Source: Elusimicrobiota bacterium (lineage in GTDB: Bacteria > Elusimicrobiota > Elusimicrobia > UBA1565 > UBA9628). Taken from it: DNA of 64,000 nt. A program made the position numbers and the translations under genes. Below the pieces are notes generated by a model. That model saw only the letters and a list, made by a program, of their open reading frames with translations, did not search any database and had not been told where the DNA came from. Location of the stretch: NCBI GenBank assembly GCA_023213235.1, contig CP096137.1, positions 2,528,908 to 2,592,907 on the forward strand, read 5' to 3'. Below, in pieces: positions 8,764-18,147 of the stretch (positions are counted from its first letter, which is position 1; each line of letters begins with the position of its first letter).

Positions 8764-10068
8764 CTACGGGAACATGCCGCGGATCGTCGCGGCCTTGCCG
8801 AGGCGGCGCAGGCCGACCATGAAGGCGCCCATGCGCATGTCGATCTTCTCCTTCTTGGAGAGATCGTAGACCTCGGTGAACGCCCCGACGATGATGTCCT
8901 GCAGGCGGGCGTTGATGTCCTTCTCGCTCCAGAAGTAGGCCTGCATGTCCTGGACCCACTCGAAGTAGGAGACCGTCACGCCGCCGGCGTTGGCCAGGAT
9001 GTCGGGCACGACCGTGATGCCCTTGGCGAAGAGGATCTTGTCGGCGTCGTTGGTCGTCGGGCCGTTGGCGCCCTCGATGACGTACTTGGCCTTGATCTTG
9101 TCGGCGTTATGCTTCGTGATCGTGCCTTCCATGGCCGCCGGGATCAGGATGTCGCAGGGCAGCTCGATGACCTTGTCGACGTCGACCTTCTCGGCCTTCG
9201 GGTAGCCGGCGATCGAGTCGTGCGTCTTGCGGTACTCCATGATGTCGTGGAGATCGAGTCCCTTCGGGTCGTAGAGGCCGCCGCCGACGTCGGAGATGCC
9301 GACGACCTTGGTGCCGTGCTCCACGAAGATATTGGCGGCGTTGCTGCCGACGTTGCCGAAGCCCTGGACGACGACGGTCGCCTTGCGCAGGTCGAAGCCC
9401 TCGCGCTGGGCGAGTTCCCGCGTGACGTAGAAGACGCCGCGGCCGGTCGCCTCGTTGCGGCCGAGCGAGCCGCCGATCTCGATCGGCTTGCCGGTGACGA
9501 CGCCGGGGCAGGAGTAGCCGATCGTCATCGAGTAGGTGTCCATGATCCACGCCATGACCTCGGCGTTGGTGTTCACGTCGGGAGCGGGGATGTCCTTGTC
9601 CGGCCCGATGATGATCGAGATCTCCGCGGTGTAGCGGCGCGTCATGCGCTCGAGCTCGCCGCGGGACATCTTCTTCGGGTCGCAGATGATGCCGCCCTTG
9701 GCGCCGCCGTAGGGAAGGTTCACGACCGCGCACTTCATCGTCATCCAGAAGGAGAGCGCTTTGACCTCGTCGAGGGAGACCGACGGGTGGTAGCGGATGC
9801 CGCCCTTGGCCGGGCCGCGGTCCATGTTGTGCTGGATGCGGTAGCCCTCGAAGACCTTCACCGAGCCGTCGTCCATCTTGACGGGCACGGACACCGTGAG
9901 GATGCGCTTGCAGTGGCGCAGGCGCTCGAGCGCGAAGGGCTCGAGCTTCATCGCCTTGCCGGCGCGGTCCAGCTGCTCCATCGCTTGATGCCAGGGATTC
10001 TCGTGCATGGCTTCGACGACCTCCGGGTGCTTCGCGACGACGGGCTTGGGGGCGGATTTGGTGTCCAT
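8764..10068 (-). CDS. gdhA: glutamate dehydrogenase (Glu/Leu/Phe/Val dehydrogenase family)
   Basis: Oxidative deamination of glutamate to 2-oxoglutarate, or the reverse, with NAD(P). 434 residues, the usual length of the hexameric bacterial/archaeal type. The dimerisation/catalytic domain shows [12 protein letters not shown], the catalytic-Lys loop [10 protein letters not shown], and [14 protein letters not shown]. The Rossmann domain shows [14 protein letters not shown], and the C-terminus has [12 protein letters not shown]. Intact. A strong promoter places the -10 only six bases before this ATG. Either the mRNA is leaderless or translation starts at Met21 ([13 protein letters not shown] at 10008), which has a GGAGG about 11 bases upstream. 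Confidence 0.95.
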   Translation of the reverse strand: MDTKSAPKPVVAKHPEVVEAMHENPWHQAMEQLDRAGKAMKLEPFALERLRHCKRILTVSVPVKMDDGSVKVFEGYRIQHNMDRGPAKGGIRYHPSVSLDEVKALSFWMTMKCAVVNLPYGGAKGGIICDPKKMSRGELERMTRRYTAEISIIIGPDKDIPAPDVNTNAEVMAWIMDTYSMTIGYSCPGVVTGKPIEIGGSLGRNEATGRGVFYVTRELAQREGFDLRKATVVVQGFGNVGSNAANIFVEHGTKVVGISDVGGGLYDPKGLDLHDIMEYRKTHDSIAGYPKAEKVDVDKVIELPCDILIPAAMEGTITKHNADKIKAKYVIEGANGPTTNDADKILFAKGITVVPDILANAGGVTVSYFEWVQDMQAYFWSEKDINARLQDIIVGAFTEVYDLSKKEKIDMRMGAFMVGLRRLGKAATIRGMFP

Positions 10069-10074
10069 TCCCGG

Positions 10075-10102
10075 ATTATACCCGAAAAGTGATGAAGGTC
10101 AA
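10075..10102 (-). promoter_or_regulatory. sigma-70-like promoter of gdhA
   Basis: On the minus strand, TTGACC (10102-10097), a 16-base spacer, then TATAAT (10080-10075). Only six bases separate the -10 from the annotated ATG, so the expected start of transcription falls on the start codon. Confidence 0.75.
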
Positions 10103-10129
10103 ATGACCGAACGCAGAGGGTTCAAATGA

Positions 10130-10135
10130 TAGAAT
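10130..10135 (+). promoter_or_regulatory. -10 box of the CBM48 gene
   Basis: TAGAAT, followed by six bases and the GTG at 10142. This is the same spacing as the divergent gdhA promoter, again suggesting a leaderless transcript. No good -35 is visible. Confidence 0.4.
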
Positions 10136-10141
10136 CCGCGC

Positions 10142-10584
10142 GTGCAGTGGCGCAGCAAATGGACGTTCTGGGCGACGGTCGCGGCGGTCCTCGCCCTGAT
10201 CAGCGTGCCGTCGATCGAGTGGATTTCCGCGCTCGGCGAGTACCGCTCCTTCCTGTCCGGCTGGCAGCCCGCGCCGCTGCGGCCCACGACGACGAGCTTC
10301 ACCCCCGCGACGGCCGCCGCGACGCCCCGCTCGTCGCCGTCGAGTTCCGCCACCGCGCGCCGAAGGCCAAGTCGGTCGAGCTCGTCGGAGACTTCAACGC
10401 CTGGAAGCCGGGACTGCTCAGGATGACGCGCGGCGGCGACGGCGTCTGGACGCTCTCGCTGCCCGTCGTCGAGGGCCGGCACAAGTATCTGTTCCTCGTC
10501 GACGGCGACCCCAAAGTCGACGAGAAGGCCGACACGGCGGACGGCCCCGAGGGCCGGCGGGTGTCGGTGAGGACCGTCAAATGA
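10142..10584 (+). CDS. membrane-anchored CBM48-like glycogen-binding protein, frame break
   Basis: The N-terminus (MQWRSKWTFWATVAAVLALI) is a membrane helix or signal anchor, followed by a short linker. The C-terminal 85 residues form an early-set carbohydrate-binding domain of CBM48/AMPK-beta type: VEFRHRAPKAKSVELVGDFN, then AWKPGLLRMTRGGDGVW, and HKYLFLVDGDPKVDE. This fold binds alpha-glucans. The two parts are in different frames. One missing C in the C5 run at 10302-10306 joins them (FTP to RDGRRDAPLVAVEF). The stop overlaps the next ATG (ATGA), linking it to the alpha-glucan-related gene downstream. Confidence 0.75.
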
Positions 10585-12213
10585 AGGCCTTGGCCCTGCT
10601 GGCGCTGCTGGCCGCTCCCGCCGGCGCGGAGCAGGCGATGATCTGGCTTCCGCCCGCGAATTACAAGCGGTGGAGCGAGGTCGACGGCCTGCTGCGCGAG
10701 CGCTCGGAGTTGAAGCTGACGATCGGCGTCTCCCCGTCGATGGCCAGCCCCTCGTCAAGGCCGCGCTCGGGCCGTGGATCGAGAAAGGCCGCGTCGAGCT
10801 CGCCGCGCGCATCGACGGCGACCCGATCCTGGCCGCGATCGCCGCGCATTCGGTCGCGCCGCGGCCGCAGGACGCGCTCGAGCGCGCGGCCAACGCCGTC
10901 GAGCGGCTCGAGAAGCGCCTCGGCCGCAAGCCGACCGGCCTGCTCCCGGGAGCGGGGGCGCTCGACGCGCAGATAGGCCCGGCGCTGGGCGCCGCGGGCG
11001 CCGAGTGGATCCTCATCGGCCCCTACGCCGCCCCGGACGAGCCCTGGTCGGCGGCGGGCCCGTCGGTTCTCGTGCCCTCCGGCGCGGCGAAGATCTTCGA
11101 CGAGAGCGTCTCGACGTCGTCGACGTTCGCCGCCGACTTCGCGTCGTTCGAGCAGCCCCAGGGCGGCTGGGCGCTCGCCGGCGAACTCGCGCGCGCGAAG
11201 AAGGACGCGCCGGCCGATCTCTCGGCGGCCGGGGCCTGGCCCGCCTGGGACGCCTCGTCCGCCGCGCCGCCGGCGGAGGGAACCGCGAAGGAGGCCTGGG
11301 ACGCCTACGGCGCCGCGGCGAAGGCCGTCGAGAGGTTCCAGAACTCCGGCACGGCGGACCTCAACACGCTCGAGGCCGCGGTCGCGCTGCTTCGCCGCGC
11401 CCAGGCCGCGCGCTACTACCGCCCTTCGGAAGAAGAGGGCGTCCCGGCCGAACTCAAGTCCGCCCTCGTCGCGGTGTACAAGCGCCTGCGCCTGCCGGCG
11501 CCCGAAGGCCTTTACGGCGGCGCGTCCGCGCCCGGCGGCTCCTCCGACGGCCCCACCGGGGTCAAGGCGTCCGCGGGTCCCGACTGGATTGAATTCCGCG
11601 CGCCGTCGGGAGCCGTCGCGCTCTCCCCGCCGTCGCCGGCTCGACGGTCGCCTTCGCCGACGGCGGCGCCGCCGCCGACCCGTGGCGCCTGCGCTCGCTG
11701 CGCGCCGACTGGAACGAATCCGCCGTGACCGTGACCTTGAAGGTCGGCCGGGCCTTCGCGGGGCCGCCGCGCCCCGTTTACGAGGTCTATGTCGATGTCA
11801 ACCGAGTGCTCGGCGCGGGACGAGTGCCCCTGCTGGAGGGCCGAGGCGCGGTGGTCTTCGCGCGCGACGCGTGGGAGCTCGCGCTGTCGATCGCCGGAAG
11901 CGAGGCGCGCCTCTACCGCGCGCGCGGCGGCGGCGAGCCCGAGGAGACGGCCGTCTACGAGGCGAAGTGGGCCGCCGACCGGGGCGAGGTCAAGGTCGCG
12001 GTGCCGCGCGCCGCGATGCGCGGCAATCCCGCGCGCTGGGGCTGGGCGGCCGTCGCCTTGGCCGAGGACCCCGCGCGCCCGAACCGCCGCCCCACCGCCT
12101 CCCTCGTCGGCGCCGACGGCACGATCCTGCTCGGCGCGCTGGTCCCCGCCGACGTGCAAAAGGCGATCCTGTCCCGCCAGAACCCCCGCGTCCCCGCCGC
12201 CCGCCTAGAATAG
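10581..12213 (+). CDS. exported GH57-like protein with a glucodextranase-type C-terminal domain, two frame breaks
   Basis: About 544 residues when repaired. The signal peptide is MKALALLALLAAPAGA. The next 200 residues resemble the N-terminus of GH57/polysaccharide-deacetylase-like barrels (AMIWLPPANYKRWSEVDGLL, RLGRKPTGLLPGAGALD, GAEWILIGPYAAPDEPW). A helical middle region (about 200-310) follows. The last 190 residues (PWRLRSLRADWNESAV, VYEVYVDVNRVLG, AWELALSIAG, WGWAAVALAEDP) match the DOMON-like C-terminal binding module of glucodextranases. The frame shifts at the C4 run 10748-10751 and again at the C4 run 11625-11628, each equal to one missing C. I cannot see intact GH57 catalytic residues. 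Together with the CBM48 neighbour it points to alpha-glucan handling at the envelope. Confidence 0.62.
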
Positions 12214-12246
12214 TTAAAGGGTGTCAGGCCTCACGATTAACGATTC
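12213..12246 (+). repeat. left 34-bp terminal repeat of the RAYT element
   Basis: Exact reverse complement of 12993-13026. Its first base is the last base of the upstream gene's TAG stop, and it includes the TAA stop of the transposase on the other strand. The core GGTGTCAGGC recurs at 35966-35976 near the second RAYT gene. Confidence 0.9.
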
Positions 12247-12953
12247 CCGGCGTATCTCGAAATGCTCATCACGGTCGTATTGAGCCAAGCGGCGATGTCC
12301 GCGCGCCGATGACCGTAGCGGATGGCTTCCAGCACCATGCTGCGGCGAGCGTCGATGACCGGCTGTGTCTTGCGAATGCGCCTGAACTCGTCGACGGACA
12401 ACCTGTGCCGCGCCTCGATGATCGCCGCGATCGCATCGAGACTCAACGGCTCGCTCTCGACCCACTCCGGCTCTTCCGAGCTCCACGGGCTGAAATCGGC
12501 CGGCAAGGGGAGATCGTCCTCAGGGCCCGTCGAACTCGACCATTTCCAGTCGCACGCCCGCTGGACGAGCCCTGCCTTCACCGGATTCTGGTGGACATAT
12601 CGGATCGTATTGAATAGCTGGCGATCCTCGATGATGGAATCTGAGTAGAAACGGGCTTCGAAGAGATGCCCGCTTCTCTGGTGACGCAGATTGAAATAAC
12701 ACGCGTAAGAAGTGAGGAGGCTCTGCATGATCGCGGAGAGGGGCCTGGTCCCGACTCGGATTACCAGATGGAAATGATTCGGCATGAGGCAGTACGCCAA
12801 CAGGTCCGCTCCGGCCTTCGCGACGGCGTCTTTCAGCGAATCGCGGAATCGCTCGTAGTCGCGCGCGTCGAGTAATATCTCTTTGCGGTCGACGCCGCGC
12901 GACACGACGTGGTAGACGCCGCCCGGGTGATGGAATCTCGATCGACGAGTCAC
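12237..12953 (-). CDS. REP-associated tyrosine transposase (Y1_Tnp/RAYT), intact
   Basis: 238 residues from GTG 12953. HUH-type single-strand DNA transposase/nickase of the RAYT group. It shows GGVYHVVSRGVDRKEI, the histidine pair in LMPNHFHLVIR, the Tyr-containing helix LLTSYACYFNLRHQRSGHLF, and IRYVHQNPVKAGLV. The last 60 residues form a helix-turn-helix resembling the DnaA C-terminal domain found in many RAYTs (IDARRSMVLEAIRYG, then ADIAAWLNTTVMSISRYAGN). All expected catalytic residues appear present, so it may be active on the flanking repeats. RAYTs mobilise REP sequences rather than themselves in most described cases. Confidence 0.92.
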   Translation of the reverse strand: MTRRSRFHHPGGVYHVVSRGVDRKEILLDARDYERFRDSLKDAVAKAGADLLAYCLMPNHFHLVIRVGTRPLSAIMQSLLTSYACYFNLRHQRSGHLFEARFYSDSIIEDRQLFNTIRYVHQNPVKAGLVQRACDWKWSSSTGPEDDLPLPADFSPWSSEEPEWVESEPLSLDAIAAIIEARHRLSVDEFRRIRKTQPVIDARRSMVLEAIRYGHRRADIAAWLNTTVMSISRYAGNR

Positions 12954-12992
12954 CCTTAATATACGACTGAGCCCCCCAAATTGTTCCCTAGA

Positions 12993-13026
12993 GAATCGTT
13001 AATCGTGAGGCCTGACACCCTTTAAC
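12993..13026 (-). repeat. right 34-bp terminal repeat of the RAYT element
   Basis: Perfect inverted copy of 12213-12246, upstream of the transposase start and about ten bases beyond the stop of the LysM/FecR gene. With no mismatch over 34 bp, the element is probably young or maintained by gene conversion. Confidence 0.9.
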
Positions 13027-13036
13027 GGAGCGGTCT

Positions 13037-14407
13037 CTAGCGGCGGTGGACGCGGCGGGAGATGTCGGTGGAGTTCCCCTTGCCGTCGAGGACGGTGATC
13101 ACGATCTCGTTCATTCCCTCCTTGACGGGCACGGTGACGAGGAAGTTTCCGTCGGCGTCGGCGCGGGTCTTCTTGCCGTTGACCTCGACCGAGAGGCGGT
13201 CGTCGCGCAGCACACCGGAGACCTTGACCGTGTCGGCGTCGATCGTGGCGTCCTCGGCGGGATAGGCGATGGTGACGGCCTTCTTGAGGTCGAGCGTGAC
13301 CGCCGACGGCGCGCGCTTGACGCCGACCGTGTAGTAGCGCGGCTCGGAGAAGCGCCCCTCGGTGCCGAGAAGGTCGATGATCGCGATGCGCCACCAGTAC
13401 GCGCCGGGCTTGAGGCCTTCCTCGCCGGGGCGCAGGCGGTCTTCCGGCTCGTACTTCTTCTCGAAGACGATCTTCGCGAAATCCCGGTCCTCGGCCGCCT
13501 GGATGCGGTAGCCCATGATGGGAAGACCGACGCGCAGGGATTGGAGGTCGCCGCGCAGGCTGTCGGCGTCGGCCTCCGGGGCCGGGGGCGCGGCCGCGGG
13601 ACCGCGCGGTTCCGGCGCGGCGCCGCCGCCCACCTTGACGGCCGACGCGTACTCGAACGCCCGGTTCTCGAGCTCGGGCAGGTCCGCGATCGCCTTCGGC
13701 ACCTCGGGCGCCAGGCCGGGCTGCACGCGCGTGCCCATGCCGGCCGGAACGTCGACGCTGATGCCCTGCGCGTCGACGGCGGCCATGCCCTTGTACACCT
13801 CGACGCGCGTCGTCAGGTCGGGCTCGACGCTCGCGGCGTAGCGCGTGTCCCGCGAACGCGGCGTGACCGACGCCGTCGCCGTGACGACGCGCGCGCGCCC
13901 GGCGAACACGGAACCGGACTTCAGCTCGAGGTCTCCGTCGCGGCCCGCGGGCTTGATGACGGCCATCGAGTTCTGCTCGAGGCTCAGCAACTCGCGGTCC
14001 AGGAGCTTCACGCGCGCCTTCGACTCCTCGAGCGTGCGGACCGAGTCGCCCTGGAACAGCTCCATCTCGAGCTTGCCCGACTTCCAATCGGCCGTCTCCT
14101 TGCGGCGGTAGAGCACGCGATTGACCGCGTACACGAGATGGGCGGCGCGCAGCTGCGATTTGATGAGGCGCACCGGGACGCGCAAGGTCATACCCGGAAG
14201 CGCGATGGTCGGGTCCTTCGTCGGCAGGCGGTTGTGCTTGATGATCTCGTCCCACTTCGACGGATCCTTGAGGTACTTGTTGGCGATCGCCCAGAGCGTG
14301 TCGCCGGGCTTGACGACGACGGCCTGGAACGCCGACGCGTCCTCCTGCGCGCGGGCCGGCGCGGCGCCGCCGAGAAGCAGGACGAGCAGGCCGGCCGCGA
14401 GCCTCAC
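13037..14407 (-). CDS. exported LysM plus FecR-domain protein
   Basis: 456 residues from GTG 14407, with signal peptide VRLAAGLLVLLLGGAAPARA. A LysM peptidoglycan-binding domain follows (VVKPGDTLWAIANKYLKDP, then IKHNRLPT, about 30-80). Next is a FecR-like region (GDSVRTLEESKARVKLLDRE, LKSGSVFAGRA, about 120-260), then an Ala/Pro-rich linker. The C-terminus has two Ig-like beta domains, the last resembling glucodextranase-B-type repeats (VTIAYPAEDATIDADTVKVS, VPVKEGMNEIVITVLDGKGN). It is probably periplasmic and bound to peptidoglycan. The start overlaps the stop of the histidine kinase (GTGA), so the two are cotranslated and this protein may report envelope state to the kinase. Intact. Confidence 0.85.
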   Translation of the reverse strand: MRLAAGLLVLLLGGAAPARAQEDASAFQAVVVKPGDTLWAIANKYLKDPSKWDEIIKHNRLPTKDPTIALPGMTLRVPVRLIKSQLRAAHLVYAVNRVLYRRKETADWKSGKLEMELFQGDSVRTLEESKARVKLLDRELLSLEQNSMAVIKPAGRDGDLELKSGSVFAGRARVVTATASVTPRSRDTRYAASVEPDLTTRVEVYKGMAAVDAQGISVDVPAGMGTRVQPGLAPEVPKAIADLPELENRAFEYASAVKVGGGAAPEPRGPAAAPPAPEADADSLRGDLQSLRVGLPIMGYRIQAAEDRDFAKIVFEKKYEPEDRLRPGEEGLKPGAYWWRIAIIDLLGTEGRFSEPRYYTVGVKRAPSAVTLDLKKAVTIAYPAEDATIDADTVKVSGVLRDDRLSVEVNGKKTRADADGNFLVTVPVKEGMNEIVITVLDGKGNSTDISRRVHRR

Positions 14408-16556
14408 CCCACGGCCTCGGCTGAGAGGACGGTCCCGTCGGGCGCGGCGGTCAACCCCTTTCGGATCGTGAAGTAGAAGCGCGCGCCCGAGCCCGGCTCC
14501 GACTCGACCCAGATGCGGCCGAGGTGCGCCTCGACGAAGTAGCGCGTGATCGTCAGGCCGAGGCCCGTTCCGCCGCGGCGCTGGCCCGGGACCTGCTCGA
14601 ACTTCTCGAAGACGCGCTTGAGGTGCTCGGGCGGGATCCCGTCGCCGTCGTCCTCGACGCAGCACTGCAGCTCATGGCCGGCGTCGGCGATCGAGATCGT
14701 GATGTTCCCGCCGTCCGGCGCGAACTTGATCGCGTTGCCGAGCAGGTTCGTGAAGACGCGCTCGAGCATGTCGGCGTCCCCTCCGTCGAGAACTCCTCGA
14801 CGGCGACGAGGTGCACCGAGATGCGTTTGGCCTTCGCGAGCTGCTCGAGGATCGCGATCGAGCGGCCCGCGATTCCCGCCAGCGAGACCGTCTTCAGCGC
14901 GAGCTTCACTCGGCCGGCCTCCATCTTAGCGATGTCGAGGATGTTGTTGATCATCGCCATGAGGCGGCTCGTCGAACGGCGCACCGAGGCGACGATCGAC
15001 TGCTGGTCGGGGTTGAGGACCCCCGCCGTGCCCTTCGCGAGCACGTCGAGGAAGCCCATCGCCGAGCCGAGCGGGTTGCGCAGGTCGTGCGTGATGTAGT
15101 GAAGGAAGTCCTCCTTCATCTTCTCGAGCTCGCGTTCGAGAGTCACGTCGCGCAGGGCGAACACGACGCCGAGCTCCGCGCCGCGTCCGGGGGTCACGAC
15201 CGAGCTCGCCGTCACGCGCAGGACGCGCCGCGACTGCTCCCCGACGAGCTCCGCCTCCTTGAAGCCGCGGCCGGGCTCGCGCGCGGCGGCGTCGAGCGCC
15301 GCGTGCAGAGGGCCGGCCGGCAGGGCCTCGGCGAGCGGCTTGCCGTCGATGTCGGCGTCGGCCTCGATGCCGAACATCGCGCGCGCCTGGCGGTTGACGA
15401 GGGCCACGCGCCCTTCGCGGTCGGCCATGACGATGCCCTCGGCGATCGAGAACATGATCGCCTCGGTCTTGCGCTGCTCGGCGATCAGGCGGTCGACCTG
15501 CAGGACGGAGTAGGAGCGCAGGCGCGCGGTCATCGTGTTGAACGTCTCGGCGAGGTCCTGCAGCTCGTCGCCGGTGTTGATGTCGACGTTCGCCAGGAAG
15601 TCCCCGCGCGCGACCGCCTCGGCGGCGCGCGTCAGGGCGAGCAGGGGCGCCGTCAGCGCGCGCGCGAGCAGGAACGCCGCGAGAACGGAGATGACGAGCG
15701 TCACGAGCACGGCCGCGGCGGCCGCGCGCCGGGCCTCGGAGGACGCGAGATAGGCCTCCTCGCGCGTCTGGAGAACGAGCACGGCGCCGCGCAGGACGGG
15801 CACGGGCGCGTACGCGCCGACGCGCGCGACGCCCGCCGGATCGGAGAACTCGCTCGAGCCGACGCTGCCGCCGGCGCCGAGCGCGGCCTTCGTGATCGGC
15901 CAGGACGGAAGGTCGGCGAGGTCCACGCCGCGCGGCGTCGAGCTCGCCGAGAGCGGACGGCCCTGCTCGTCGACGAGGACCGCGAAGCCCGTGCCGCCGA
16001 CGCGCTCGGCGGCGATGCGCTCGGCGAGCTCGCGCAGCGGGACGACGACGCGCGCGTAGACGCCGCCCTGGATCGGCCGGTGCAGGACCAGCAGCGGGCC
16101 CGCGGAGCCGCGCAGGATCTCGGCCGCGCCGCCGCGCGCGAGCGCGCGCTTGAGCGCGGCTCGGGCGTCCTTCGGGTCGAGCGTCTTGCCGCCGGATATC
16201 TCCGGGCTGAACGCCTCGAGGATCGCGCCGCCGTCGGGCCGCAGCAAGGTCACCGAGGCCACGCCCGTGCCGGCCTCGACGAGCGAGCGCGTCAGGTCCT
16301 GCTTGTCCTTCCAATCCATGCGCGCCTTGAGGCCGACGATGGCGACCTTCAGGCGCTGGTCGACGGAGTCGACCCAGCCTTCGACCTGCTCGGCCGTCTT
16401 CTCGGCGAGCTTGACGTGCAGCTCGAGGACGGCGCCCTGGACGGCCGCGCTGTTGGACTGCAGAATCTTCCAGGACAGGAAGACGACGGGCACGAGGGCG
16501 AGCGCCCCCATGACCGTGGCCACGCGTCGGAAGAGTCCGGATCGAAGCCAGCCCAT
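14404..16556 (-). CDS. sensor histidine kinase (sensor, HAMP, PAS, HisKA, HATPase), frame break
   Basis: About 717 residues. Membrane helix 1 (about 8-30), a periplasmic Cache-like sensor (about 35-275), helix 2 (about 280-305), HAMP (ALTAPLLALTRAAEAVARGD), PAS (IMFSIAEGIVMADREGRVAL), HisKA with phospho-acceptor His in DFLHYITHDLRNPLGSAMG, and HATPase_c with N-box FTNLLGNAIKFAPDGG, DDGDGIPPEHL and GGTGLGLTI. The frame breaks between HisKA and the N-box. One missing base near 14786-14790 (TTCTC for TTCCTC on the coding strand) repairs it. No response regulator lies next to it. It shares a transcript with the LysM/FecR gene. Confidence 0.92.
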
Positions 16557-16572
16557 AGTGTTCTTCCTTATA

Positions 16573-16601
16573 AGGGTAGGCGGTTAACCGGGGGCTGTCA
16601 A
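16573..16601 (-). promoter_or_regulatory. sigma-70-like promoter of the histidine kinase operon
   Basis: TTGACA (16601-16596), a 17-base spacer, TACCCT (16578-16573), then a short leader with AAGGAAG before the ATG at 16556. The spacer contains the palindrome CGGTTAACCG, a possible operator. Confidence 0.7.
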
Positions 16602-16620
16602 TACTCGCCTAAAAGCGTTT

Positions 16621-17880
16621 TTAGAGGAAACGCGAGGCGAGGGCGAGGAGCGGAAGGACGAGCAGCCCCCACCAGAACGCGGGAACCGCCGAGCGCGCGG
16701 GCGAGGGCGCCTGGGGGACGGCGTCCGCTCCCGTCCCGGAGACGGCGGGGGCGCGGCGGCGGCGGAGGGACCGGCGAGGGGGTCGGAGCCGGAGGCGGCG
16801 CGGGCGGTCGAGAAGGCCTCGAGCAGGCCGCCGCGCTCGAGCAGGGCCGTCGACGGCGCGGCGGCCGCGGGAGGGACCGGGCGTTCGGCCGCGACCGAGG
16901 CCGCCGGCAAGGCCGCCCCGAGCGCGGCGCGCACGCGCACGACGAGCCCCGAGCCCGAGAGGTCGAGCGCCAGCGGCCGGGGCGCCGACGGGCCCGGGAG
17001 CGCCGCCGCGCCGGCGCCCGGACGCAGTTCGCCGTTGGGCGAGGCGGAGCGGAACGCGATCACGCGCGCGCCGGAGGCGGCCGGAACGAAGGGCGCGGCG
17101 ACCGCGTCGCGCACGACCTCTCCGCCGGCGAAGGCCGGCGACAGCGCCGGCGTCGCGGCTGAGAGCGCCGCGCGGCCCGCGGCGGTCGGGCCGGCGCGGA
17201 ACGCGTAGCCGCCGGTCCACGGCGCGGACTCCGACGGCGAGTGCCCCCGGCGGCGAAGCCGCCGCGGGCGGGCGCAGGGACATAGGCGGGCGCGCCGCCG
17301 TCCGCGAGGCCCGGACGCTCGGAGCCGAGGTCGAAGAGCCTGCGGCCGGACCCGGCCGCGGCCTCGGGCGCGGCCCGCCCGATCGCGCCGGCCTCGTCGG
17401 ACGGCGCGCGCTCGCCGTCCGCGCCGCGCGGCGCGGAGGAACCGTCCGCCGCGAGCTGCGAACCGGAGTCGTCGCGGTCGCGGGAGAGCGCGGGCGCGGA
17501 GGCGCCCGGATTCGGGGCGCCGGGCAGCGACGGCGCGCGGAAAGCGGGAGCGCGGTGGGACGCGGCGGGCGCGGCCTTCGCGGACGTCCCCGCCTGCGCC
17601 TGGGCCGGCGCCGGCGCGGCGTCGGGGCGGACCTCGCCGACGAAGCCGAGGGCGGGCCCGGTGAGGCCGGGCGCGGGCGACGGCAGGAGCGGCAGGAGAC
17701 CGCGCAGGTCGAGCGAACCCGCGAGCCCCGGAGACGCGAGCGCGCCGCCGGAGAGTCCCCTCCGACGGGGACGACGGGCGCGGAGGGGCCTGCCGGCGCG
17801 ACGAAGCCGCTCTCGATCGGAGCGACGACGCCGGCGCGGACGGGCGCGCAGAACGCGAGCAAAGCCAGAAGGGCCCTCAC
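16621..17880 (-). CDS. Ala/Pro/Gly-rich exported protein with C-terminal membrane anchor, three frame breaks
   Basis: About 420 residues when repaired. The signal peptide is VRALLALLAFCAPVRAG (GTG at 17880), followed by a long low-complexity Ala/Pro/Gly/Ser body. A short better-conserved-looking stretch is ARVIAFRSASPNGELRPG, then PRPLALDLSGSGLVVRVRAA. The C-terminus is a hydrophobic helix with a basic end (PAFWWGLLVLPLLALASRFL), which looks like a membrane anchor. The reading moves through all three frames at the C/G runs 17757-17760, 17244-17248 and 16747-16751, each equal to one missing base. No family is recognised. Confidence 0.6.
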   Translation of the reverse strand: MRALLALLAFCAPVRAGVVAPIESGFVAPAGPSAPVVPVGGDSPAARSRLRGSRVRSTCAVSCRSCRRPRPASPGPPSASSARSAPTPRRRRPRRRRGRPRRPRPPRPTALPLSARRRCPAPRIRAPPRPRSPATATTPVRSSRRTVPPRRAARTASARRPTRPARSGGPRPRPRPGPAAGSSTSAPSVRASRTAARPPMSLRPPAAASPPGALAVGVRAVDRRLRVPRRPDRRGPRGALSRDAGAVAGLRRRRGRARRGRRALRSGRLRRARDRVPLRLAQRRTASGRRRGGAPGPVGAPAAGARPLGLGARRARARRARGGLAGGLGRGRTPGPSRGRRAVDGPARARRPARGLLDRPRRLRLRPPRRSLRRRRAPAVSGTGADAVPQAPSPARSAVPAFWWGLLVLPLLALASRFL

Positions 17881-17979
17881 GCGCGCAGTCTAGCAAAATC
17901 CGTCCGGAAACGATGACAAAAGCGTCTCTTTCCAGCGGCTTTTTCCGGGGCTACCCTGGGAGGGCACGGAGGTGCGCCT

Positions 17980-18144
17980 ATGATAGCCCTGGTCCCGCTT
18001 TTCGCCGTCGCCGCGGCCGCGGCGCTCAAGTCCGCGTGGAGGTCGCGCGGACGCCGGACGGACGCCGACGAGGCGGCCGCGGAGCGGCTGTCGCTGGCCG
18101 AGCGCGAGGATGAGGAGTTCGTGACGGAGACGCTTTACGGCTAG
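17980..18144 (+). CDS. small single-pass membrane protein (54 aa)
   Basis: ATG 17980 to TAG 18144, encoding MIALVPLFAVAAAAALKSAW followed by a charged, acidic tail ending DEEFVTETLYG. A GGAGG lies about eight bases before the ATG, and a TTTCCA-N17-TACCCT pair upstream could be its promoter. It stands alone between two minus-strand genes. One N-terminal helix with a cytoplasmic tail is the likely topology. No family is recognised; the good ribosome site is the main support. Confidence 0.5.
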   Translation: MIALVPLFAVAAAAALKSAWRSRGRRTDADEAAAERLSLAEREDEEFVTETLYG

Positions 18145-18147
18145 CGC

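Larger units (their letters stand above)
12213..13026. mobile_element. RAYT element: transposase gene bracketed by 34-bp inverted repeats
   Basis: An 814-bp unit sits exactly between two convergent genes. Its ends are perfect 34-bp inverted repeats (12213-12246 and 12993-13026) that begin GTTAAAGGGTGTCAGGCC when read inward from the left. It encodes one Y1-family transposase. The left repeat contains the transposase stop codon. I see no target-site duplication. The unit looks like a REP-associated transposase with its cognate REP sequence on each side. Confidence 0.85.
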
